In this document: in pieces, positions 30,769 through 37,808 of the stretch
Numbering within the stretch: the first letter of the stretch is position 1
Layout: each line of letters opens with the position of its first letter
DNA from: Myxococcota bacterium
Lineage (GTDB): Bacteria > Myxococcota_A > UBA9160 > UBA4427
Length of the DNA stretch: 37,808 nt
NCBI GenBank assembly: GCA_028278345.1
Contig: JANQEL010000005.1
Location: forward strand, 1-37,808
Direction of reading: 5' to 3'
Notes under the pieces: model-generated
The model's input: the letters and a program-made list of their open reading frames with translations, nothing else
Told to the model about the DNA's origin: nothing
Database searches by the model: none
Translations under genes and position numbers: made by a program

Positions 30769-33219
30769 ATGAATCTCACACCAGAGGAACGCAGCTCACT
30801 CGAGACCGGTGCATTCGCCGATGCAGTTCGAGCAGAGGTTCGGTACGGAAGTGGCAAGCCCTTCGAGCACGCGACGACTCGCGACCTGCTCAGCGCCGTG
30901 TCCGTCGTATGCCGCAATTGGGCGGTCGATCGGATGCTCGAAACCGAGGACCGGATTCGCGACCAGGGCGCCAAGCGGCTGTACTACCTCTCCCTCGAAT
31001 TCCTGCTCGGCCGCAGCCTGGAGTCGACGCTTCGGAACCTGATGGCCATCGACGAGGTCCGAAAGGAGCTCGGCGAACTCGGCTGTGACCTCGAAACCCT
31101 GATCCTCTCCGAACGCGATGCGGGTCTCGGCAACGGCGGGCTCGGGAGGCTGGCCGCATGCTTCATGGACTCCCTCGCCACGCGTGACTACGCGGGCTTC
31201 GGTTACGGGATCAACTACGAGTACGGCCTCTTCCGGCAGATCATCAATCAGAACGAGCAGCACGAGCGACCCGATGCCTGGCGGCGCCTTGGCTCACCGT
31301 GGTTGATCGCCCGTCCCGAACGAACGGTGGCCGTGCCGGTCTACGGTCACGTCACCAAGAACGGTCACGGTCCCGCAAGGGCGAGGTGGGTCGACTGGAG
31401 CATGATATTCGGCGTCCCCCACGACATGCCCGTCGTGGGCTACGGCGGTCGTACCGTCAACTGGCTCCGACTCTACAGCGCCGAAACCAGTGCGGAATTC
31501 GACGTCAGCCTGTTCAACTCCGGCGACTACCTGCACGCCTTCGAACGCAAGCTCGCAACCGAACGCATCTCGAAGCTCCTCTACCCCTCCAACGAATCCG
31601 AAGCCGGCAAGGAGCTGCGGCTCCTCCAGGAGTACTTCTTCTCGGCGTGCGCGGTACGCGACATCATGCGCCGCTTCTTCGAGGACGGAGGCGAGGTCGA
31701 CGAAATCCCCGAAGCCATGGCGATCCAGTTGAACGACACGCATCCCTCCCTCGCCGTGCCGGAGCTGATCCGCCTGCTCGTCGACGAACGCGACGTCGAA
31801 CTCGACCACGCCATCGAGATCACCCGGGCCACCACTTCGTACACGAATCACACGCTCCTGCCGGAAGCCCTGGAGCGCTACCCGAAGCCGCTCCTCGAGC
31901 GCGTGGTTCCGCGCCACCTGCAGTTCATCGAACTACTGAACGACCGAATGCTCAAGGGCGTGCGCCAACGCTTCCCCGACGACGTCTCCCGCCTGCAGAA
32001 CATGTCCGTCTTCGAAGAGAGCTTCCCGCAGCGGGTTCGCATGGCCAACCTCGCCATCGCGGGCAGTCATCACGTGAATGGCGTCTCCCAACTCCATACC
32101 GATCTGGTGAAGAGCCGCCTGGTTCCAGACTTCGTCGAGTACGGCGAAACGCAATTCGTCAACGTCACCAACGGCGTGTCGCCTCGGCGCTGGCTCGCCC
32201 AGGCCAACCCCGGGCTCGCGGAACTCCTCAGCCGACACATCGGGACGCGCTGGATCGACCACCTGGACGAACTCGAACGCATCGAGCCCCTGCTCGAAGA
32301 CCCCGAATTCCTCGAGGAGTTCCGGCAGATCAAGCGGGCCAACAAGCAGCGGCTGGCGCACGTGGTGAACGAATCGTGCGGCGTGGCTCTCGACCCCGAT
32401 TCGCTGTTCGACGTACAGGTGAAACGCATCCACCTCTACAAGCGCCAACTCCTCGCCGCGCTACATGCCATTCACCTCTACCTGCGAATCGTCGAGGACG
32501 GAGACGACCTCGTCACTCCTCGAACCTGCCTGTTCGCGGGGAAGGCCGCACCCAGCTACTTCCACGCGAAGCTCACGATTCGCCTGCTCAGCTCGATCGG
32601 AGCGGTGGCCGCGGCCGATCCACGCGTCTCGGAGCAGTTGCGTATCGTCTTCGTTCCCGACTATCGGGTCTCGTTGGCAGAGGTGATCATTCCGGCCGCC
32701 GACGTCTCCGAACAGATCTCGACCGCCGGCTTCGAAGCTTCCGGGACGGGAAACATGAAGATGGCGCTCAATGGGGCGCTCACCATCGGCACCCTCGATG
32801 GCGCCAACATCGAGATCCGTGACGCGGTCGGCCCGGAGAACATCTACATCTTCGGCCTCCAGGCCGAGGAGGTCGCCATGGCACGGCTGGACTACGACCC
32901 GCATACCTATGTGGCGCAAAACCCGGTGTTGGCGCGCGTGATCGACGCGCTGACGGACGACCGCTTCAGCCTGGATGCACCCGGCGTGTTCACGCCGCTG
33001 CTTCGCCACCTCTTCGACGACCGCGACCCGTACTGCGTGCTCGCCGACTTCGATTCCTACCTCGAGACCCAGTCCCGCGTTGCGGCCGGCTATCGCGATC
33101 CCCACGACTGGAACCGGCGCGCTGGTCTCAACGTCGCCCGCATGGGCCGTTTCTCCTCGGATCGCTCGATCCAGGAGTACGCCCAGAAGATCTGGGGTTT
33201 GCAGCGCCTCGAAACCTAG
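30769..33219 (+). CDS. glgP: Glycogen phosphorylase GlgP
   Basis: An 816-residue GT35 enzyme releasing glucose 1-phosphate from glycogen chain ends using PLP. Hallmarks are LYYLSLEFLLGRSLESTLRNL near 70, GLGNGGLGRLAACFMDSLA near 120, YGINYEYGLFRQ near 148, the cofactor region EASGTGNMKMALNGALTIG near 657 (Lys binds PLP), and TLDGANIEIRDAVGPENIYIFG. The ATG at 30769 (MNLTPEERSSLETG) has GGAG upstream; the frame is open far upstream within malQ but that part is a shadow. It completes a synthesis-plus-breakdown gene set in one direction. Confidence 0.96.
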   Translation: MNLTPEERSSLETGAFADAVRAEVRYGSGKPFEHATTRDLLSAVSVVCRNWAVDRMLETEDRIRDQGAKRLYYLSLEFLLGRSLESTLRNLMAIDEVRKELGELGCDLETLILSERDAGLGNGGLGRLAACFMDSLATRDYAGFGYGINYEYGLFRQIINQNEQHERPDAWRRLGSPWLIARPERTVAVPVYGHVTKNGHGPARARWVDWSMIFGVPHDMPVVGYGGRTVNWLRLYSAETSAEFDVSLFNSGDYLHAFERKLATERISKLLYPSNESEAGKELRLLQEYFFSACAVRDIMRRFFEDGGEVDEIPEAMAIQLNDTHPSLAVPELIRLLVDERDVELDHAIEITRATTSYTNHTLLPEALERYPKPLLERVVPRHLQFIELLNDRMLKGVRQRFPDDVSRLQNMSVFEESFPQRVRMANLAIAGSHHVNGVSQLHTDLVKSRLVPDFVEYGETQFVNVTNGVSPRRWLAQANPGLAELLSRHIGTRWIDHLDELERIEPLLEDPEFLEEFRQIKRANKQRLAHVVNESCGVALDPDSLFDVQVKRIHLYKRQLLAALHAIHLYLRIVEDGDDLVTPRTCLFAGKAAPSYFHAKLTIRLLSSIGAVAAADPRVSEQLRIVFVPDYRVSLAEVIIPAADVSEQISTAGFEASGTGNMKMALNGALTIGTLDGANIEIRDAVGPENIYIFGLQAEEVAMARLDYDPHTYVAQNPVLARVIDALTDDRFSLDAPGVFTPLLRHLFDDRDPYCVLADFDSYLETQSRVAAGYRDPHDWNRRAGLNVARMGRFSSDRSIQEYAQKIWGLQRLET

Positions 33220-33402
33220 GCGTCCCGGGTCAGGCTCCCCGCGTACAGCTCGGGGCGATCGCCGGCTCGCGATTTGGTGGCCGATAGTCGCCCAGCCGAC
33301 AGCAGCACGAACTGGTACGGCCATACTTGTGCGAAGTCGGAGCCGGACCCCACCGGTGCGTCGCCATGGGAAGCGTCCCTCCTCCCGACCCCGGAGGCGA
33401 GC

Positions 33403-35994
33403 ATGCAAGACAGAGCGCCCGAGATCCCCCCCGGCCTGGCCGACGAACGCCGAGCCGAACTCGACGCGATCGTGGAACGCGCCCGCCGGGCTGCCGAGGC
33501 ATACCGCCAACTCGACCAGGAGGCGGTGGACCGGATCGTTTGGGCCATGGTCGTCGCCGGCCTCGAGAATGCCGTCGAACTCGCCCAGCTCGCTCTCGAA
33601 GAGACCGGCTTCGGCGTCTTCGAAGACAAGGTGATCAAGAACTACGTCGCGACGGAGTTCCTCTACGACTATCTCAAGGACAAGAAGACCGTCGGCGTGA
33701 TCGGCGAGGAGCCCGAGCGCAACCTGCAGTACGTCGCCGAGCCCATCGGCGTGTTGATGGCGATCCTGCCGGTGACGAATCCCACCTCGACGGTGCTCTT
33801 CAAGTCGATCGTCGCGGCCAAGACCCGCAACGTGATCATCTGTCGTCCTTCGCCACGCGCGATCAAGTGCGCGGAACGCAGCGTCGAGATCCTGAAACAG
33901 GCGGCTGAAGCCGCGGGGATGCCCAAAGACGCCCTGCAGATCATTCCCGACGCGCCCCGCGAGGTCACCCACTACCTGTTCGGCCACGACGACATCGATC
34001 TGATCTGGACCACCGGCGGCCCCGGCATCGTGAAACTCTCCAACGAAGCCGGAAAGCCCGTGATCAGCGTGGGGCCGGGCAATGCCCCCGTTTACCTGCA
34101 CGCCACCGCCGACATCGAAAGCGCGGTCGTCGACATCCTGATCTCGAAGACCTTCGACGCCTCGGTCATCTGCCCGGCCGAGCAGACCTGCGTGATCGAT
34201 GCCGAGATCTACGACGACGTGATCGTCGAGTTCCAGCGCATGGGAGCGCGCCTGCTCGACGACGAGCAGGTGGAAAGGCTCGCCGATCTCGCCTTCCTCG
34301 ATTCCGGGCTTCCCAACATCGAAGCCGTCGGACGCACTCCTGCAGACCTGATGACGAAGGCCGGCTGCGAACCCCAACCCGGGGACAAAGTGCTGCTGGC
34401 GCCGCTTCCCGCCGACCTCGAGGCCCTGCGCGCCCACCCGCTCACGGGGGAGAAGCTGATGCCGGTGCTCGGCCTCGTGCGCGCTGAATCGGTCGACCAC
34501 GCGATCGCGGTCTGCGATCTCGTTACCGAGCGAGGCGGACTCGGCCATACCTCCGCCGTCTACTCGAAGGACCAACAGGTGATCGACCGCTACGCGAACC
34601 GAATTCGCACGGGTCGCATCCTCGTGAATGCGCCCACCGCGGTTGGGGCGCTCGGAGGCATCTACAACTCGCTCACCCCGACGTTCTCACTGGGATGCGG
34701 GACGTGGGGGGGATCGATGACGACCGATAACGTGAACTACGAGAATCTGCTCAACATCAAGACCGTTTCGAAGCGCCTGGGGCCTCCGCAATGGTTCCGC
34801 GTCCCCGCCGACACCTATTTCAACGCCGGAGCACTCGAGAGTCTTCGCGAACTCGAAGCGGCCACGGTGGTGATCGTGACCGACGGCGACGGCGAACGGC
34901 GCGGGGTGAGTGAAGAGGTCCGCCGGTACCTGAACGCGAAGACCACACACGTGTTTTCGGAACTCGGTGTGGAACCCGATGAGGGGCAGGTGCAGGCGGG
35001 TGTCGAGACGCTTCGGCGCCTGCGACCCGATCTCCTGGTGGCCGTGGGGGGTGGCTCGGTCCTCGACGCGGCCAAGGCGATGCGACTCTTCTACGAGAAC
35101 CCGGACCTCACGTTGCGCGAGTTGTCGCTCCCCTTCCTCGACCCGCGCAAGCGTGTCGCACGCTATCCGGAGCCGGGCCATACCCTGCGACTGGTCGCCA
35201 TTCCCACGACGAGCGGAACCGGCAGCGAGGTGTCACCCGCCGCCGTCCTCAGCCAGGGCGAGCGCAAGGTGACCCTGGTCGACTACTCGCTCGTGCCCGA
35301 CATGGCGATCGTCGACCCCAACCTCACCGTCAGCATGCCGCGCGAGATCACGGCCGACACCGGAATCGACGCCCTCACCCACGCTCTCGAAGCCGCGGTT
35401 TCGATCTTCGCGTCGCCCTATACCGACGCCTTCTGCGTGCAGGCGGCGCGCCTGGTCCTCGAGTGGCTCCCGCGCGCATGCGAGGACGGCAACGACATCG
35501 AGGCGCGAACCGCGATGTCGAATGCGGCCACCCTGGCGGGGTTGGCCTTCGCGAACGCCTTCGTCGGCGTCAACCACGCCCTCGCCCACTCCCTCGGCGC
35601 GCGCTTCGGGATCTCCCACGGACGCGCCAACGGCATCCTGCTGCACCACGTGCTTCGCTACAACGCCCAGATCCCCAGCAAGTTCATGCCCGCGCCCGGC
35701 TACTCGGCCTACATCGCACCATCGAAGTATGCGCAGCTCGGTTGGGTGATCACGGGAGGCGGGGATGAGGCCTCGCGACGCGAGCACCTCTTCGAGCGCG
35801 TCGACGAACTCCTCGACGAGGTGGGGATCCCCCGTTCCCTGGCCGAGCTGGGCATCGACAAAGCCGAATTCGAAGCGGCCGTTCCGGAGCTCGCCCGCGC
35901 GGCGTTCGACGACCCGAGTATCCGCACGAACCCCCGCATGCCGATGGTTGGCGAGCTGATCGGCCTGCTCGAAGCGGCTTACAATGGACGCTAG
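33403..35994 (+). CDS. adhE: Bifunctional aldehyde/alcohol dehydrogenase AdhE
   Basis: An 863-residue fusion that reduces acetyl-CoA to acetaldehyde and then ethanol with two NADH, the classic fermentative sink; such proteins form spirosome filaments. The N-terminal CoA-acylating aldehyde dehydrogenase (about 1-430) has AILPVTNPTSTVLFKSI near 120 and the catalytic Cys257 in SVICPAEQT. A linker follows, then the iron-dependent alcohol dehydrogenase (about 445-863) with VAVGGGSVLDAAKAM, IPTTSGTGSEVSPAAVL, TGIDALTHALEA and NHALAHSLGARFGISHGRANG, whose Asp and His residues bind Fe. The ATG at 33403 follows CCGGAGGCGAGC; the frame is open upstream but has no homology. It lies 183 bp after glgP and 17 bp before a WS/DGAT gene. 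Activity on longer acyl-CoA is possible but not shown. Confidence 0.96.
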   Translation: MQDRAPEIPPGLADERRAELDAIVERARRAAEAYRQLDQEAVDRIVWAMVVAGLENAVELAQLALEETGFGVFEDKVIKNYVATEFLYDYLKDKKTVGVIGEEPERNLQYVAEPIGVLMAILPVTNPTSTVLFKSIVAAKTRNVIICRPSPRAIKCAERSVEILKQAAEAAGMPKDALQIIPDAPREVTHYLFGHDDIDLIWTTGGPGIVKLSNEAGKPVISVGPGNAPVYLHATADIESAVVDILISKTFDASVICPAEQTCVIDAEIYDDVIVEFQRMGARLLDDEQVERLADLAFLDSGLPNIEAVGRTPADLMTKAGCEPQPGDKVLLAPLPADLEALRAHPLTGEKLMPVLGLVRAESVDHAIAVCDLVTERGGLGHTSAVYSKDQQVIDRYANRIRTGRILVNAPTAVGALGGIYNSLTPTFSLGCGTWGGSMTTDNVNYENLLNIKTVSKRLGPPQWFRVPADTYFNAGALESLRELEAATVVIVTDGDGERRGVSEEVRRYLNAKTTHVFSELGVEPDEGQVQAGVETLRRLRPDLLVAVGGGSVLDAAKAMRLFYENPDLTLRELSLPFLDPRKRVARYPEPGHTLRLVAIPTTSGTGSEVSPAAVLSQGERKVTLVDYSLVPDMAIVDPNLTVSMPREITADTGIDALTHALEAAVSIFASPYTDAFCVQAARLVLEWLPRACEDGNDIEARTAMSNAATLAGLAFANAFVGVNHALAHSLGARFGISHGRANGILLHHVLRYNAQIPSKFMPAPGYSAYIAPSKYAQLGWVITGGGDEASRREHLFERVDELLDEVGIPRSLAELGIDKAEFEAAVPELARAAFDDPSIRTNPRMPMVGELIGLLEAAYNGR

Positions 35995-36011
35995 ACCGAG
36001 CCGGAGGCGCA

Positions 36012-37415
36012 ATGAGCTACCCGAACTATGATCGCTTGACCGCACTGGACAACTCCTTCCTGGCCATCGAATCGCCCGGCGTGCACATGCACGTGGGTTC
36101 GGTCGGCATCTTCGACGCGGGACCGCTGGCGCGCAGTGACGGCGGGATCGATCACGACCAGCTGATGGAAGTGGTCGAGAGCGGATTGCGTCGCGCACCT
36201 CGATTCAGGCAGAAGTTGATGCGGACCCCTCTGACGAACCACCCCGTCTGGGTCGACGACGACCACTTCAACGTTCTCTACCACGTGCGTTCGACTTCGC
36301 TGCCCCTGCCCGGCAACGAGCGTCAACTCAAGCGGCTCGCCGGACGCATCATGTCGGAGAAGCTCGACCTCAACAAACCCCTCTGGGAGTTGTGGTTCGT
36401 CGAGGGAGTCGGGGCCGGGAAGTTCGCGGTCATCTCGAAGGTCCATCATTGCCTGATCGACGGCATCTCGGGTATCGACCTGCTGGCGGCCTTCATGGGG
36501 AAGAGCGCCGAGTACCGACCGGAGCCGAGCGACCACCGCTGGGTACCTCGATCGCCGCCGAGCCCGCTCCAATTGCTGCGCGACGAAGCGGGGCGTCGCG
36601 CTTCGCTTCCGGGCAAGCTCCTTTCGCAGGCGGTCGAGGCAGTGAGGAGGCCCGAAGATACGCTCGACGACGCCACCCACGCCGCGTCGGGCCTGCTGCG
36701 CGCTCTGCGCAAATCCTTCACCCCCGCCTCCGAGACCCCGCTGAACGTCCCCATCGGCCCGCATCGTCGCTTCGATTGGACGCGCTTCGATCTCGACATC
36801 GTTCGCGAGGTGAAGACGAAGTTGGGCGGCACGGTCAACGACATCGTGCTGGCCTGTGTAGCGGGGGCGCTCCGCCGCTACTTCCACGATCACGACTTCC
36901 CGACCGACGACATCGACGTTCGCGCGCTCGTTCCGGTGAGCACGCGTCAGGAGTCGCAGCGGGGAAAGCTCGGCAATCGCATCTCGCTCCTCGTCGCTCC
37001 ACTTCCCGTCGACGAGCCCGACGCGAAGAAACGCGTCGAACGCGTGACCAGGGAAACCCGGGAACTCAAACGGTCGGGCGAAGCCGAGGGAACGGATCTG
37101 CTCGAACAGCTGAGCGACTGGACCGCCCCCGCCCTGCTCTCGGCCATGAGCAAGATGATCGCCGAGAGGCGTGCCTACAACCTGGTCATCACCAACGTTC
37201 CCGGGCTCGGCTACCCGGTCTACATGAACGGGGCCCGCATGCTCGCCTCCTATCCGCTGGTTCCGCTGTTCGAGAATCAGGGGCTGGGCATCGCGCTACT
37301 GAGCTACGAGGGCGGCCTCTACTGGGGCTTCAACTCGGACTGGGATGCCGTGCCCGACCTCCATTCATTCGTGACCACGATCGAGCAGGAGTTCGAACTC
37401 CTGCGCAAGCTCTGA
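36012..37415 (+). CDS. Wax ester synthase / diacylglycerol acyltransferase 1
   Basis: A 467-residue WS/DGAT enzyme that esterifies fatty alcohol or diacylglycerol with acyl-CoA to make storage wax esters or triacylglycerol. RLTALDNSFLAIES at the N-terminus and the catalytic motif HHCLIDG (145-151, HHxxxDG) are clear. A C-terminal domain follows with GTVNDIVLACVAGALRRYF, VPVSTRQ and NLVITNVPGLGYPVYMNGARM, both standard. GGAGG precedes the ATG with good spacing. It starts 17 bp after adhE and is followed by a second family member 13 bp later, so the three are probably co-transcribed. Substrate preference cannot be told from sequence. Confidence 0.95.
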   Translation: MSYPNYDRLTALDNSFLAIESPGVHMHVGSVGIFDAGPLARSDGGIDHDQLMEVVESGLRRAPRFRQKLMRTPLTNHPVWVDDDHFNVLYHVRSTSLPLPGNERQLKRLAGRIMSEKLDLNKPLWELWFVEGVGAGKFAVISKVHHCLIDGISGIDLLAAFMGKSAEYRPEPSDHRWVPRSPPSPLQLLRDEAGRRASLPGKLLSQAVEAVRRPEDTLDDATHAASGLLRALRKSFTPASETPLNVPIGPHRRFDWTRFDLDIVREVKTKLGGTVNDIVLACVAGALRRYFHDHDFPTDDIDVRALVPVSTRQESQRGKLGNRISLLVAPLPVDEPDAKKRVERVTRETRELKRSGEAEGTDLLEQLSDWTAPALLSAMSKMIAERRAYNLVITNVPGLGYPVYMNGARMLASYPLVPLFENQGLGIALLSYEGGLYWGFNSDWDAVPDLHSFVTTIEQEFELLRKL

Positions 37416-37428
37416 GGAGCCGCGAGCC

Positions 37429-37808
37429 ATGGAAGAGCCCTTCTACGAGCGACTGACCCAACTCGACAACTCCTTCCTCGTTGCCGAGGACACCCTCCCT
37501 ACTGCGGTCACCCACGTCGCCTCGACCCAGATCCACGACGCTGCGCCGCTACGCGGCCCCGACGGGTTGATCGACATCGAGCGAATCGAGGAGTACGTCG
37601 TCTCGCGCCTCGATCGCATTCCCCGCTACCGCCAGGTGCTCGCCTACACACCCATCGAGGGGCACCCGGTCTGGGTCGACGACGACAAGTTCAACATCCA
37701 CTATCACGTTCGTCACACCCGCCTGCCCCGCCCGGGCAGCATCCGTCAGCTCAAGCGGCTGGTGGGGCGCGTGTTCTCGACGCGACTCGATCGCCACAAG
37801 CCGCTCTG
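37429..37808 (+). CDS. Wax ester synthase / diacylglycerol acyltransferase 2 (partial)
   Basis: The first 126 codons of a second WS/DGAT gene, cut by the right edge before the HHxxxDG motif. It aligns well with the preceding gene (RLTQLDNSFLVAED; GHPVWVDDDKFNIHYHVRHT; IRQLKRLVGRVFSTRLDRHKPL), so the two are tandem paralogues. The ATG has GAGGAG about 13 bases upstream. The two copies already differ at many positions, so this is not a recent duplication; different acyl or alcohol preferences are plausible. Confidence 0.93.
   Translation, partial: MEEPFYERLTQLDNSFLVAEDTLPTAVTHVASTQIHDAAPLRGPDGLIDIERIEEYVVSRLDRIPRYRQVLAYTPIEGHPVWVDDDKFNIHYHVRHTRLPRPGSIRQLKRLVGRVFSTRLDRHKPL

Noticed and set aside
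33232..33265. Rho-independent terminator after glgP (CCCCG...CGGGG)
   Set aside because: The stem is only five base pairs with a nine-base loop, and no T-run follows.
32461..34575. Minus-strand open frame of 704 codons across glgP and adhE
   Set aside because: Covers the intergenic gap and parts of two well-supported genes on the other strand; composition is typical of a shadow frame.
1..37808. CRISPR array, tRNA or rRNA genes, prophage or toxin-antitoxin system
   Set aside because: No regularly spaced repeats, no cloverleaf or rRNA-like sequence, and no integrase, phage structural or paired toxin-antitoxin genes could be recognised.

Overview
The window is GC-rich, gene-dense bacterial DNA with no rRNA, tRNA or CRISPR array that I can see. 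A twin-domain-type transporter (DUF1538), a group 3b [NiFe]-hydrogenase, two wax-ester-synthase/DGAT genes, a remnant of an ASPIC/UnbV-type surface protein and NhaA/NhaR together suggest a Gram-negative, probably aquatic or marine, deltaproteobacterial-grade organism (Myxococcota, Desulfobacterota or Binatota-like). That placement is inference; no phylogenetic marker is present.

Positions 1-3573: a sodium/cation block. A minus-strand operon nhaR - CNNM/CBS membrane protein - nhaA (nhaA runs off the left edge) stands divergent from a TerB-like (DUF533) gene, with a LysR-type box between them. Positions 3719-5404: a plus-strand stress cassette in which two small HPF/RaiA-like ribosome-associated proteins flank the membrane protease HtpX. 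Positions 5403-7208: remnant of a secreted ASPIC/UnbV-type protein, split by a complete IS1-like element (5846-7078) with 22-bp imperfect inverted repeats and a 9-bp target duplication. Removing the element and one duplication copy restores the reading frame.

Positions 7259-21008: one long minus-strand run. It begins with a PPi-type phosphofructokinase, followed by a tightly overlapping group 3b [NiFe]-hydrogenase operon (beta subunit, a cNMP-like sensor domain, gamma, delta/small, alpha/large, maturation protease, a HypA without its zinc ribbon, HypF, HypC, HypD, HypE). After a 99-bp gap comes a four-gene module of two DUF1538 membrane proteins, a P-II-like protein and a CBS-pair protein. 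No hypB is present.

Positions 21431-37808: a plus-strand run of glycogen metabolism (glgC, glgA, glgX, glgB, malQ, glgP), then the bifunctional aldehyde/alcohol dehydrogenase adhE and two WS/DGAT genes, the second cut by the right edge. Read together, the right 30 kb looks like a storage-and-fermentation island: glycogen made and broken down, PPi-linked glycolysis, NAD(P)H disposal to H2 or alcohols, and possibly neutral-lipid storage. The 422-bp divergent region between the phosphofructokinase and glgC carries several perfect palindromes and is the best candidate control point.
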